Assembly (NCBI GenBank): GCA_031283185.1
Contig: JAITCH010000010.1
Location: 1-63,236, forward strand
Direction of reading: 5' to 3'
Source of the DNA: Rickettsiales bacterium
GTDB taxonomy: Bacteria; Pseudomonadota; Alphaproteobacteria; Rs-D84
Length of the DNA stretch: 63,236 nucleotides
The notes below the pieces were generated by a model. The model did not search any database, was not told the DNA's origin, and saw only the letters and a program-made list of their open reading frames with translations. Positions within the stretch are counted from its first letter, which is position 1. Each line of letters opens with the position of its first letter. The translations under genes and the position numbers were made by a program. Shown one piece after another: positions 10,222 to 17,693 of the stretch.

Positions 10222-10431
10222 GGCAAAAAAACTACCCAAAAAACTACCCAGAAAACTACCCAGAAAATAATTGATGCGATTAGGGCAAATCCGACCATAT
10301 CCAGGAAGGAATTGGCGGACATTGTTGGACTTAGTTCAGATGGCATTAAATGGAATCTGGATAAACTTAAAAAGGATGGAAAGGTCCGTCGCATTGGTCC
10401 TGACCGCGGCGGACATTGGAAAGTCTTGTAG
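10222..10431 (+). pseudogene. Remnant of an AlbA_2/AAA_4-type protein: winged-helix C-terminus only
   Basis: An open frame of 69 codons and a TAG with no start. It reads GKKTTQKTTQKTTQ, then a winged-helix sequence (KELADIVGLSSDGIKWNLDK...) ending GPDRGGHWKVL. A short tetrapeptide repeat followed by such a winged helix and a final G.DKGG.W motif is typical of the C-terminus of proteins with a divergent AAA/AlbA_2 domain, as I recall the family. The rest of the gene is missing. The KTTQ units come from a 12-bp tandem repeat (10225-10268). The fragment sits inside the putative invertible segment of locus C, so it may be debris left by recombination. Confidence 0.7.
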
Positions 10432-10439
10432 TGAGTTTG

Positions 10440-10463
10440 TTCCAATGGATAAAATTATTGGAA
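10440..10463. terminator. Hairpin at the end of the silent C cassette
   Basis: TTCCAAT and ATTGGAA form a perfect 7-bp stem around a 10-nt loop. On the minus strand it overlaps the stop of the Trp/Cys-rich reading, so it could end that transcript. There is no strong U-run, so this is tentative. Confidence 0.4.
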
Positions 10464-10691
10464 TGTTTTAGTCGATGATTGTGAATACCAAGAGTAGCAT
10501 TTGCTCCACCACAAGCCCCACGACCACCAACAAGTCAGAGTGGTTTTCTTGCATTCGCCATTAACAGCATTATAGCGGTAGAGTTAGCATAGTCAGCATC
10601 TGTTAAGGATGCGCCTGCATTGGCACCTGCACCTGTAACGGAAGTCTTGACATCCCGACAGGCATAAAGCAAAGGATTACGATCCCGTGCA
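10455..10691 (-). pseudogene. Silent 3' cassette for locus C
   Basis: Begins with the inverted copy of IR-C in the same reading frame as locus C, which then stops after MLLMANARKPL, 17 residues or so beyond the shared region. In the next frame, directly after the repeat, 39 codons read YNAVNGECKKTTLTC, then a Trp/Cys-rich stretch (CWWSWGLWWSKCYSWYS) and a stop at 10455. That composition looks like a real protein end. The cassette may therefore have slipped frame at the junction, or it may belong to another partner. As it stands, inversion would give a truncated locus C protein. Confidence 0.6.
10573..10691 (-). repeat. Inverted repeat IR-C, silent copy
   Basis: Reverse complement of 8968-9086, 117 of 119 identical. 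The 1,486 bp between the copies hold the current locus C tail and the winged-helix remnant. Confidence 0.97.
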
Positions 10692-10715
10692 TCCGATGCA
10701 ACAGCATTACCATTC

Positions 10716-10760
10716 CTGCCCCCCACCCTGTCGCGCATTGCGCGACAGGGTGGGGGGCAG
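10716..10760. repeat. Perfect 21-bp inverted repeat with 3-nt loop
   Basis: CTGCCCCCCACCCTGTCGCGC, ATT, then the exact reverse complement. It lies 24 bp outside IR-C. It may be a cruciform, a terminator for read-through from either side, or a boundary of the variable locus. Confidence 0.85.
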
Positions 10761-10816
10761 GGTGAGTCGCCGTAAAGTCCTTGATTTATGGTTGCTGGTG
10801 GTTATAATGCGGTCGG

Positions 10817-10892
10817 GTTCCCATAGTTCAACCGGATAGAATAGAGGTTTCCTAAACCTTTGATCCAAGTTCGAGTCTTGGTGGGAACGCCA
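10817..10892 (+). tRNA. tRNA-Arg (CCT)
   Basis: 76 nt with encoded CCA. The acceptor stem GTTCCCA/TGGGAAC closes, the anticodon loop is TTCCTAA (anticodon CCT, reads AGG), and the T-arm has GTTCGAGTC. A TATAAT box lies at 10803-10808. It marks the right edge of the variable locus. Confidence 0.9.
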
Positions 10893-10900
10893 CTTGTAAA

Positions 10901-11578
10901 TTATCGCGCTTTCTCTCTCACAAAATGATGCGCCTTCCAAACCATATCTTTCGGCAGGCGGCATTTCGTTCCAACCTTCGCCTCTATCGACAACATATTC
11001 AGCCAATCAACCAAATCTTCGGGCACGACAAACCTTTCCGGCGAACTTACTATATTATAAGTCGGTTGTAAATTCACTGCCTCGAAGTCCGCAATGTTGC
11101 TAGTATTCGTCCTTCGGATTTCAAGGTCGTTCGGCATATTCGCGCGCGATTCTTGAACTGCGGTTATGTGTTCGGCGGGGCTTTCGAAATGAAGAATCAT
11201 ATTGTGATAATTGAAATCGTGTTCGTCCATCCAATCCATCATCATACGGGCATATCTTGGTTCTATGATTTCGTATACCAAGTTTTGTCCTTGGTGGGAA
11301 TACATTTCGGATTCCGGCACGCCGTAAAGCCATTTGCGGTCGCCGGGCTTCCAAATTTTTTCATTGACGAAAAGTCGCGTGGCGAGTTTGGTTTTTTCGA
11401 TTTCCTGTTCAGATGAGAAGTAATAATGCACGCCGTTTTTTTCACCCTTGCGTTGGTCGCGGCTGGTCATTTGTTTAAGTTTATAGAACGCGTTCAGCGG
11501 CATAAATTGTTCAAAGAAATATCCCTTTCCCGAGCCGGAAAGGCCGGTTAGAAATATGATGGTGTTTTGATTGGACAT
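10901..11578 (-). CDS. Guanylate-kinase-like P-loop protein
   Basis: 225 residues from the ATG at 11578, with AAAGG 7 nt upstream; an upstream in-frame extension to 11644 is less likely. The N-terminus has a clear Walker A (TGLSGSGKGYFFEQF, about residues 9-23), followed by LKQMTSRDQRKGEKNGVHYYF, which resembles the GMP-kinase pattern of TTR..R.GE..G..Y.F. It is therefore a nucleotide-kinase-fold protein, but the C-terminal half is not typical of Gmk and the substrate is unclear. It could phosphorylate a nucleotide or be a regulatory homologue. It lies alone, downstream of tRNA-Arg and convergent with it. Confidence 0.7.
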   Translation of the reverse strand: MSNQNTIIFLTGLSGSGKGYFFEQFMPLNAFYKLKQMTSRDQRKGEKNGVHYYFSSEQEIEKTKLATRLFVNEKIWKPGDRKWLYGVPESEMYSHQGQNLVYEIIEPRYARMMMDWMDEHDFNYHNMILHFESPAEHITAVQESRANMPNDLEIRRTNTSNIADFEAVNLQPTYNIVSSPERFVVPEDLVDWLNMLSIEAKVGTKCRLPKDMVWKAHHFVREKAR

Positions 11579-11687
11579 GAGAGTGCCTTTGCGTTGCATT
11601 CTCTCTCTCTGATGAAATATACGAAAATGTTCCTGTTGGGTCAAGCGGCAAAATTACGCATAATGATGCGAGCCAAAGGAGCCGAAA

Positions 11688-11837
11688 ATGTCATTGATAA
11701 AGGGATGCACCAAAAAGACGATTTCTAATAATATCCGTGCGGAGGTTAAGGCGGGGCGGCCGCAGAAACAGGCTGTTGCGATTGCCTTGCATATCGCCGG
11801 AACCAACGCATATAAATGTAAGAAAAAGGCAAAATAA
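11688..11837 (+). CDS. Small basic protein, DUF6496-like
   Basis: 49 residues, too short for most gene finders, with an excellent AAAGGAG 6 nt before ATG. It reads MSLIKGCTKKTISNNIRAEV and then a KAGRPQKQAVAIAL segment. This matches my memory of a small family found in phages and bacteria (DUF6496) with the pattern KGKSKKTISKNI..E..AGKPQKQAVAIAL. Rich in Lys/Arg; role unknown. The two neighbouring genes lie on the other strand. Confidence 0.75.
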   Translation: MSLIKGCTKKTISNNIRAEVKAGRPQKQAVAIALHIAGTNAYKCKKKAK

Positions 11838-11864
11838 ATTTCTCGCGCCGCTTTTTATTCTAAC

Positions 11865-11915
11865 CACCCCGTCCGGCTACGCCGTCCACCCCGCCACCCT
11901 TGGCGGGGAATTTCA
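11865..11915. repeat. Half copy of a dispersed palindromic element
   Basis: CCACCCCGTCCGGCTACGCCGTCCACCCC followed by CCGCCACCCTTGGCGGGGAATT resembles the right half of the dispersed element with a different outer arm. The rest of 11838-12080 shows no gene. Confidence 0.5.
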
Positions 11916-12080
11916 ATATCATGCAAAAAACATTAGGTGCATCGCGTTTGCGAGGATAGATTGTCGAGAATCAAGGAAAATGGGGGCGAAGTTGGCGTCT
12001 GCCAATGAGTGTGCCCCAATTTTCCGCCGATAATCGGCGATATAGACCGCAAACGAAAAATGCACCTTATGTTTTTTGGC

Positions 12081-12698
12081 TTATTTATCGCCGTATTTAG
12101 AGCAAAAGCCTTCGTTGGTGTCGCACTGCGATAGGACGGCTTCGGAAATAAAATAGCCTTGCGGATGCAGGCACGCCGGGCATAAATCCGGCGCGGCAAC
12201 GCCCATATGCCAATTCCCGCAATTTGTGCAACGCCACATAACAACTTTACCCGCCTTGAATAATGTTCCGCTTTCAATTGCGTCCGCCAAGGCGGTATAG
12301 CGCGCCTCGTGGTATCTTTCCGCGTGGCCGATATTTTTCAGGACATCGGCGATTTCCAAAAAGCCTTCCTTTGCCGCGGTTTCTGCGAATGAAGGATACA
12401 TATCTGTATTTTCTTCGTGTTCGCCTGCTGCTGCTGCGCGGAGGTTGTCAATAGTCTTGCCGATTTTGCCGGCCGGGAAATTCCCGCTGATTTCGACTTC
12501 GCCGCCCTCCAAGAATTTAAACAGCCGCTCGCCGTGTTCTTTTTCGTGCCCTGCGGTTTCATCGAAAATTTTGCCGATGGCCTGGAATCCTTCTTTATTC
12601 GCGGCGGATGCAAAAAATACATAGCGGTTGCGCGCCTGTGACTCGCCCGCGAAAGCGGTTAATAGATTTTTTTCAGTCTGTGTGCCTTTGATGCTCAT
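12081..12698 (-). CDS. rbr: Rubrerythrin
   Basis: 205 residues. A ferritin-like diiron domain (residues 1-145) carries the EKNLLTAFAGESQARNRY start and two E..H motifs (HEKEHGERL and HAERYHEARY). It is followed by a rubredoxin-like domain with CTNCG and CPACLHPQGYF (about 155-178). It reduces hydrogen peroxide using electrons from rubredoxin or NADH in the cytoplasm and is typical of anaerobes and microaerobes. AAGGAG precedes the ATG at good distance. The C-terminus is about 20 residues longer than the rubredoxin domain needs and has two extra Cys. Monocistronic. Confidence 0.95.
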   Translation of the reverse strand: MSIKGTQTEKNLLTAFAGESQARNRYVFFASAANKEGFQAIGKIFDETAGHEKEHGERLFKFLEGGEVEISGNFPAGKIGKTIDNLRAAAAGEHEENTDMYPSFAETAAKEGFLEIADVLKNIGHAERYHEARYTALADAIESGTLFKAGKVVMWRCTNCGNWHMGVAAPDLCPACLHPQGYFISEAVLSQCDTNEGFCSKYGDK

Positions 12699-12752
12699 AA
12701 CGACTCCTTTTTGGTTAAGTTTATCATTGAATGGGATTGAGAACTATAAGAA

Positions 12753-15700
12753 CTAATTCGCTGTGAAACCTTGGACGCAGCGGGTGGTTGCGTTTAATGT
12801 GAACCGAGCGAGCCGTGCGGATGCCCGGAAAGTTATAACTCCGCCGCTGTTCCAGCCGCTGATTTTGGAAGTGGATCCATCTGTGTTAAAGACGCGCCAC
12901 CGAGGATTTCCGCCCTGTGCGTTGGATGAAGTTATGTTTCCGGCCGTGCTCGGATTGCCGCATATTACTGCAAGTCCCCGTCCTGCGCCCCAGAAATTGT
13001 CAGATCCGGACAATTCCGAAATGGTATATATTCCGCAGTCGGTGGAATATCCGCCGCCAGAGGCCGACATAAAGTCGTCGTCCAAGGTAAGGATTAAATT
13101 CTGCCCCCCGTTAAGTATAGATACCTGCATTTGGAATGGCGCGCAGGTGCCGGTCGGATAAACCGAGAACCCTGCCGTTCCCGCCGCCGTATTGATGGCG
13201 GATGCGAGGACATTTGATGGGTTGACGGACAGGCAGTCTTCTATGCGGCCGGAGTTTGGCGCGCTCCAAGTGCCATTCGGGCAGTTTGTTGCCGCGCTTT
13301 GGTTTGCGACGCAGTATTTGCCTGCTTCGCAGTTATTGGCGATTCCGTTTCCGGGGCAGTATTGTCCAGCCATACATCCCATACAAGATGCGAATCCAGT
13401 ATGTCCGTGGGTGGAAGTCCCAGCCGGGCAGTTGGAACAATCTGTGGATGAAGTCCCGCCCAACGCGCTACGGAATTTTTCTTGTCCGCAGTTGGTGGGC
13501 GCGCTTGACCCGGATACGCAGTATTTACCGACAGGGCAGGTTGGATTGGTCTTGTCGCCGGGGCAGAACCGACCGGCTTCGCAATCGTCAGAGCACGCCG
13601 ATGTGCGCCCCTCGGTCGACCATTTGCCCGCGCTGCAAGCCGTGCATTCCGATTCTGACTTTAATGTCGTGCTGGATGTCCAGGTTCCCTCCGGGCACAT
13701 CCAAGGTGCGCTTGAACCCGCAGGGCAGAAGTTTCCTGCGCCGCAATTATAATTATCCGGGCTGGTAAAGTTAGTGCAGCCCGCCGTGCAGGTTCCGGGA
13801 TAATATCTGCCGTCATCCATTTCTATGCAGTCGGTCGAACTGGCTTTGCCTGTGCTGTTGGTGAATGTGCCTGCCGGGCATATTGAGCCGAATTGGCTGC
13901 GTTCTGGGCAAAAACGACCCTCGGGGCAAATTGTTTGTGTGGTGGAGTTCGGGCAGAAGTATCCTGCTGGGCAAACCCGCCTTCCGTTCGCGCCAGTGCC
14001 GTCGCAAAGGAATCCAGTTCTGCATTTTGCGACCGAGCAAGTTGTCTTTGCATATCCAGACCATTCGCCCGCCGGGCAGTTTGTGCGAACTCCGTTCTGG
14101 CAGATTGTTCCGGGCGCACAGGCGGTCAGAGTTCCATCGCAATAATATCCATCCGGGCATTTTTCCGCAACGCATTGTCCATCGCCGGATTCCGACCAAG
14201 TCCCCGCCGGGCAGGGCGTGCAGTCTGATGCTTTGTTAGAGCCGGATGGTGAAGTTGTTCCTGCCGGGCAAGCGATTGGCTGCCATTCGCCGGTCTTGCA
14301 ATAACTTCCGGCCGGGCAGATGCGTTTCGCGCCGTCTCCAAGGCAGTATGCGGATTTATGTTCGCCGTCCGATGGACAGGTTGATTGGTCGTCCAGTGAA
14401 GTGCAGTCGCCGCAAGGGTATCTGCTGGACCCGTCGCACCAATAACCCACGCCGCATTCGGCGGTAAGGCATCCGTTGATGGTATTGGTGGAGAGCCACG
14501 CGCCCGGCCGAGACCAAGTTCCATTCGGGCAGTTGGTTCCCTGAGACGCCCCTAGCGGGCAGTATTTGCCTGCTGTGCATAAAGTCTTCGCGCCGTTGCC
14601 ACAGGTGTAGCCCTGTTCGCATTGTTCGCGCACTCCGTTTTCACAATAATATCCCAGTCCGCAGAGGTTTGCCGTGCAGTCGGAAATTTGATGGGCTTCG
14701 CCCGCCGTTGCCCAAGTTCCAACCGGGCAGGCGCGCGGAGCATAGCGGTCGCCGCCTTCGCAATAATGACCTGCTGGGCAGATAGTGGTTATGCCCGCTT
14801 GGCAGTGGCTGCCAGCCGGACATAATGATTTTGTGCCGTTCATACAACGATAGCCGTCTTCGCAAGGTGTGCATTCGTCAGCCGCGATGCGACCTGCGGT
14901 TGACCAAGTTCCAGACGGACAGATGGTTGCGCTGGCAGAGTTGGATGGGCAGAAATATCCCGCCGGACAAATTGTTTTAACCACTCGTTGAATGCCACCT
15001 GATAATGTTTGGATGTTGCAGAAGAATCCTGCTGGGCAGATGCCTTTGCCGGAAACTGCGCCATCGCCATAGTCGCACCAGTTGCCCGCGCCGCAGAGAG
15101 ATGCCTGGCAGTCGGACGAACGGACGGAGCCCGCGGATGACCAAGTTCCCGCCGGGCAATCAACAGCCGGTCTTTTTGTGTCGGAACCAAATCCATCGCT
15201 GGTTGTCCCGGATGTGCAATACTTGCCGACCGGGCAGTCTTCGGGGTCAAGACCCGCAACGCAGACCGAGCCTGCGGGGCAAAGGGTTTTTTGAGCATTG
15301 CCGCATAAATAGCCGTCATCGCAGAATGTTGGCAGGCAGTCGGCGGAACTTTTCGCGCCTGGCAACGACCACATATTATTCGGACACATATTGTTAAGCG
15401 CGCTTGATCCTGTCGGGCAGAAATATCCCGGCACGCACATATTCATTTGTCCATTGCCCGGGCAGTAATATCCTTCGGCGCATTGACCCTTTATTCCGCT
15501 TTCGCACCAGTTGCCTGCGCCGCACTTTGCGGTGGTGCATTGCGACAGCGAGCCGGATAATGTGTCAGACCAAGTGCCGCTTGGGCAGGCCTGTTCCATA
15601 AAGTCGGTGGTTCCGCGCGGGCACCAGAATCCTGCGGGGCATCCGTGGTTTCCATCATAAGGCCATATGCCGTCAAGGTCGCAGAAATAGCCCTGTGGGC

Positions 15701-16976
15701 AGTCGACGCAGTCTTGATATATGGACGGACAGCGACCTGTGGCGAAATATCCGCCGGATGCGACGCTTACCATACAGGCGGGATTTGACCAAGTGCCTGC
15801 CGGGCAGTTTGTGCGGAGGGTTGTCAATGCCGAGCCGTCAAAAGAGTTGCGGCAAAAAGCGGAGCGGTTGGAAGTTGTATATACACCCCAAGTTTCTTCC
15901 GCCGGGGTTGCCGGGGCGGACGCGCCTTCCCATCCGCATTCAAAGCATACATTTGCGAAGGTGCGCGGAGTGGTATCATCGGTCGGGTTGATGTATCTGA
16001 ATCCATTGGGGCAGGCAGCCCTGGTTCCATTGCTGCAATGCACGCCGGACGCGCCGTCATCTTGAACGCAAAGTGATGGGATGCAGGAATCTATGCCTGT
16101 GCCACCCGGGTTGGAATAAGTGCCGACCGGGCAGTTCGCCGGAGTGGCGACACCCGAAACGCAGTATTGACCCGCCGGGCATTCAATCTTGTTTCCATCG
16201 CCGGGATAGTAGAATCCAGCCGCCCCATTGACGCAGTCGGATTGTGCGGTTGAACCGGCGGCCGACCATTTACCCGCGCCGCAAAGCCGGATTTGATCGG
16301 TGGATGGGCAATAGCGACCTTCGGGGCAGGCGGAGCAATCCGCAAGGCTTTTGGATTTATCGGTTGGTGTGCTTGCACCGACACCGGGACATCTTTCACG
16401 ATGCGTTCCGCCGATGCAGTAATAACCCTGTCCGCAATTTTCGCATTTACCAAAATTATATCCGTGATTGGTGCGGTTGAATGTTCCGGCGGGACAGCAT
16501 TGCGCGTTTGTAAATATCCGAATGTAATCATTATATGTCATATCGGGAAGTTCTTGACCCCACATTCCGCCGACAATGGCCTTGGCCATCCGTTTCATTT
16601 TCAGCATATATTCCAACTGGTCTTCAATCGGCGCGGACGCGGCCGGACGAAGTGCGTCAAACGGAGGAATGCTTTGATAATAATCGCTGCACGCCTTTAA
16701 CATAGAATAATTCAATTCATATAGTGTGGCATTCTGCCCGGCGGAAGGTGTAATCAGTCCTGTGCCTGCATCCCATTTTTGCGTAGCGGCCAAAAATGAC
16801 ATTTTTGTATCCCAAGCGGAGTCGAGTTCGTTGGTCAGTTGGGACGGGATAAGGGTTGAAAATTCCGGGTTGCCGGAGAATTTGCCTGCTGTTGTGGCAT
16901 AGACGAACAGAGACGCAAACGCGAATGCGATTGTAGCAATTCTTAAAAATTCGTGAAAAAACTTGGGCTTTTTCAT
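12753..16976 (-). CDS. Locus D: giant secreted protein with GCC2/GCC3-like Cys repeats
   Basis: 1,407 residues from the ATG at 16976, chosen over an upstream in-frame start because GGAAGAGGAAGG sits directly before it and a signal peptide follows (to about residue 32). After a 140-residue N-terminal part with no Cys repeats, residues about 160-1290 consist of roughly two dozen Cys-rich units built on CPAGTWS..G, DC, CG.G.WC and CPAGYFCP, the pattern of the GCC2/GCC3 (TNFR/ephrin-receptor-like) family. The last 110 residues form a different, repeat-free domain that may be a beta-sandwich. It is probably exported and disulphide-stabilised, forming a long stalk on the cell surface. The DNA repeats invite length change by recombination. 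It is divergently transcribed from the Xre gene. Confidence 0.9.
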   Translation of the reverse strand: MKKPKFFHEFLRIATIAFAFASLFVYATTAGKFSGNPEFSTLIPSQLTNELDSAWDTKMSFLAATQKWDAGTGLITPSAGQNATLYELNYSMLKACSDYYQSIPPFDALRPAASAPIEDQLEYMLKMKRMAKAIVGGMWGQELPDMTYNDYIRIFTNAQCCPAGTFNRTNHGYNFGKCENCGQGYYCIGGTHRERCPGVGASTPTDKSKSLADCSACPEGRYCPSTDQIRLCGAGKWSAAGSTAQSDCVNGAAGFYYPGDGNKIECPAGQYCVSGVATPANCPVGTYSNPGGTGIDSCIPSLCVQDDGASGVHCSNGTRAACPNGFRYINPTDDTTPRTFANVCFECGWEGASAPATPAEETWGVYTTSNRSAFCRNSFDGSALTTLRTNCPAGTWSNPACMVSVASGGYFATGRCPSIYQDCVDCPQGYFCDLDGIWPYDGNHGCPAGFWCPRGTTDFMEQACPSGTWSDTLSGSLSQCTTAKCGAGNWCESGIKGQCAEGYYCPGNGQMNMCVPGYFCPTGSSALNNMCPNNMWSLPGAKSSADCLPTFCDDGYLCGNAQKTLCPAGSVCVAGLDPEDCPVGKYCTSGTTSDGFGSDTKRPAVDCPAGTWSSAGSVRSSDCQASLCGAGNWCDYGDGAVSGKGICPAGFFCNIQTLSGGIQRVVKTICPAGYFCPSNSASATICPSGTWSTAGRIAADECTPCEDGYRCMNGTKSLCPAGSHCQAGITTICPAGHYCEGGDRYAPRACPVGTWATAGEAHQISDCTANLCGLGYYCENGVREQCEQGYTCGNGAKTLCTAGKYCPLGASQGTNCPNGTWSRPGAWLSTNTINGCLTAECGVGYWCDGSSRYPCGDCTSLDDQSTCPSDGEHKSAYCLGDGAKRICPAGSYCKTGEWQPIACPAGTTSPSGSNKASDCTPCPAGTWSESGDGQCVAEKCPDGYYCDGTLTACAPGTICQNGVRTNCPAGEWSGYAKTTCSVAKCRTGFLCDGTGANGRRVCPAGYFCPNSTTQTICPEGRFCPERSQFGSICPAGTFTNSTGKASSTDCIEMDDGRYYPGTCTAGCTNFTSPDNYNCGAGNFCPAGSSAPWMCPEGTWTSSTTLKSESECTACSAGKWSTEGRTSACSDDCEAGRFCPGDKTNPTCPVGKYCVSGSSAPTNCGQEKFRSALGGTSSTDCSNCPAGTSTHGHTGFASCMGCMAGQYCPGNGIANNCEAGKYCVANQSAATNCPNGTWSAPNSGRIEDCLSVNPSNVLASAINTAAGTAGFSVYPTGTCAPFQMQVSILNGGQNLILTLDDDFMSASGGGYSTDCGIYTISELSGSDNFWGAGRGLAVICGNPSTAGNITSSNAQGGNPRWRVFNTDGSTSKISGWNSGGVITFRASARLARFTLNATTRCVQGFTAN

Positions 16977-17096
16977 CCTTCCTCTTCCTATTGCGACAAG
17001 AATACAAAATTGTAAGGGGTCAGGGCAAGGGGAAAATTGCATTGCATTTTGCGCGAATATATTTTAGAGTTGCCACTGGGATTATGGAGGCTGAAA

Positions 17097-17558
17097 ATGC
17101 GTAAAACAAAGAAAGATATTGATTTGGAGATTGATGTCGAAAGCGATATGGATAAAAAGATTAATGTCTATGTCGGCAAAAGAATCCAAATACGAAGAAG
17201 TATGCTGAATATGAGCCAGACAGAATTGGCGAATGCTTGCGGCGTTTCGTTTCAGCAGGTTCAGAAATATGAAAGCGCGGATAATCGGATTTCTGCTTCG
17301 CGCTTGGTGCAGATTGGGGAGTTCTTGAAAGTTCCAGTGGCGTTTTTCTTTGATGGCTTGCCGAATCAGATAAAGTATCAGCCGTTTCGAAGCGCGACCA
17401 GTGTGCGCGAGCCGGATCCGAATGATCCTTTTGATAGTTCTGATGTTATGAGAATGGTTCAGTTATATTGTGCATTGCCAAGCGATGAGGCTAGGTTGCA
17501 AATAATTAATATGTGCCGGATAATTTTGTCCGGCGGCAATCCTCCATCTGGCAAATAA
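17097..17558 (+). CDS. Xre-family helix-turn-helix regulator
   Basis: 153 residues, start fixed by GGAGG 7 nt before ATG. The Cro/C1-type HTH covers about residues 30-85: RIQIRRSMLNMSQTELANAC, then GVSFQQVQKYESADNRIS, then VPVAFFFDGL. This form, with a long C-terminal tail, is widespread in Alphaproteobacteria. The tail probably mediates oligomerisation. It is divergent from locus D with a 120-bp shared upstream region and may control that gene, though no operator is evident. Confidence 0.9.
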   Translation: MRKTKKDIDLEIDVESDMDKKINVYVGKRIQIRRSMLNMSQTELANACGVSFQQVQKYESADNRISASRLVQIGEFLKVPVAFFFDGLPNQIKYQPFRSATSVREPDPNDPFDSSDVMRMVQLYCALPSDEARLQIINMCRIILSGGNPPSGK

Positions 17559-17603
17559 TAAACCTTGCAACTTTGAATTTGCATAATTATAATGCCCATT
17601 CGT

Positions 17604-17678
17604 GCGGGCATAGTACAAAGGCTAGTATGCAAGCCTTCCAAGCTCGAGATGAGGGTTCGATTCCCTCTGCCCGCACCA
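17604..17678 (+). tRNA. tRNA-Gly (TCC)
   Basis: 75 nt with encoded CCA. Acceptor GCGGGCA/TGCCCGC, anticodon loop CTTCCAA (anticodon TCC), T-arm GGGTTCGATTCCC. One A-C mismatch in the anticodon stem. A TATAAT-like box (ATTATAATG) lies about 15 nt upstream. Confidence 0.9.
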
Positions 17679-17693
17679 AAAAGGATTTTTATA

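Noticed and set aside
12753-16976. Regularly spaced similar DNA segments as a CRISPR array
   Set aside because: The repetition follows protein-coding Cys units of uneven length in one long open frame; repeats are not identical and there are no unique spacers.
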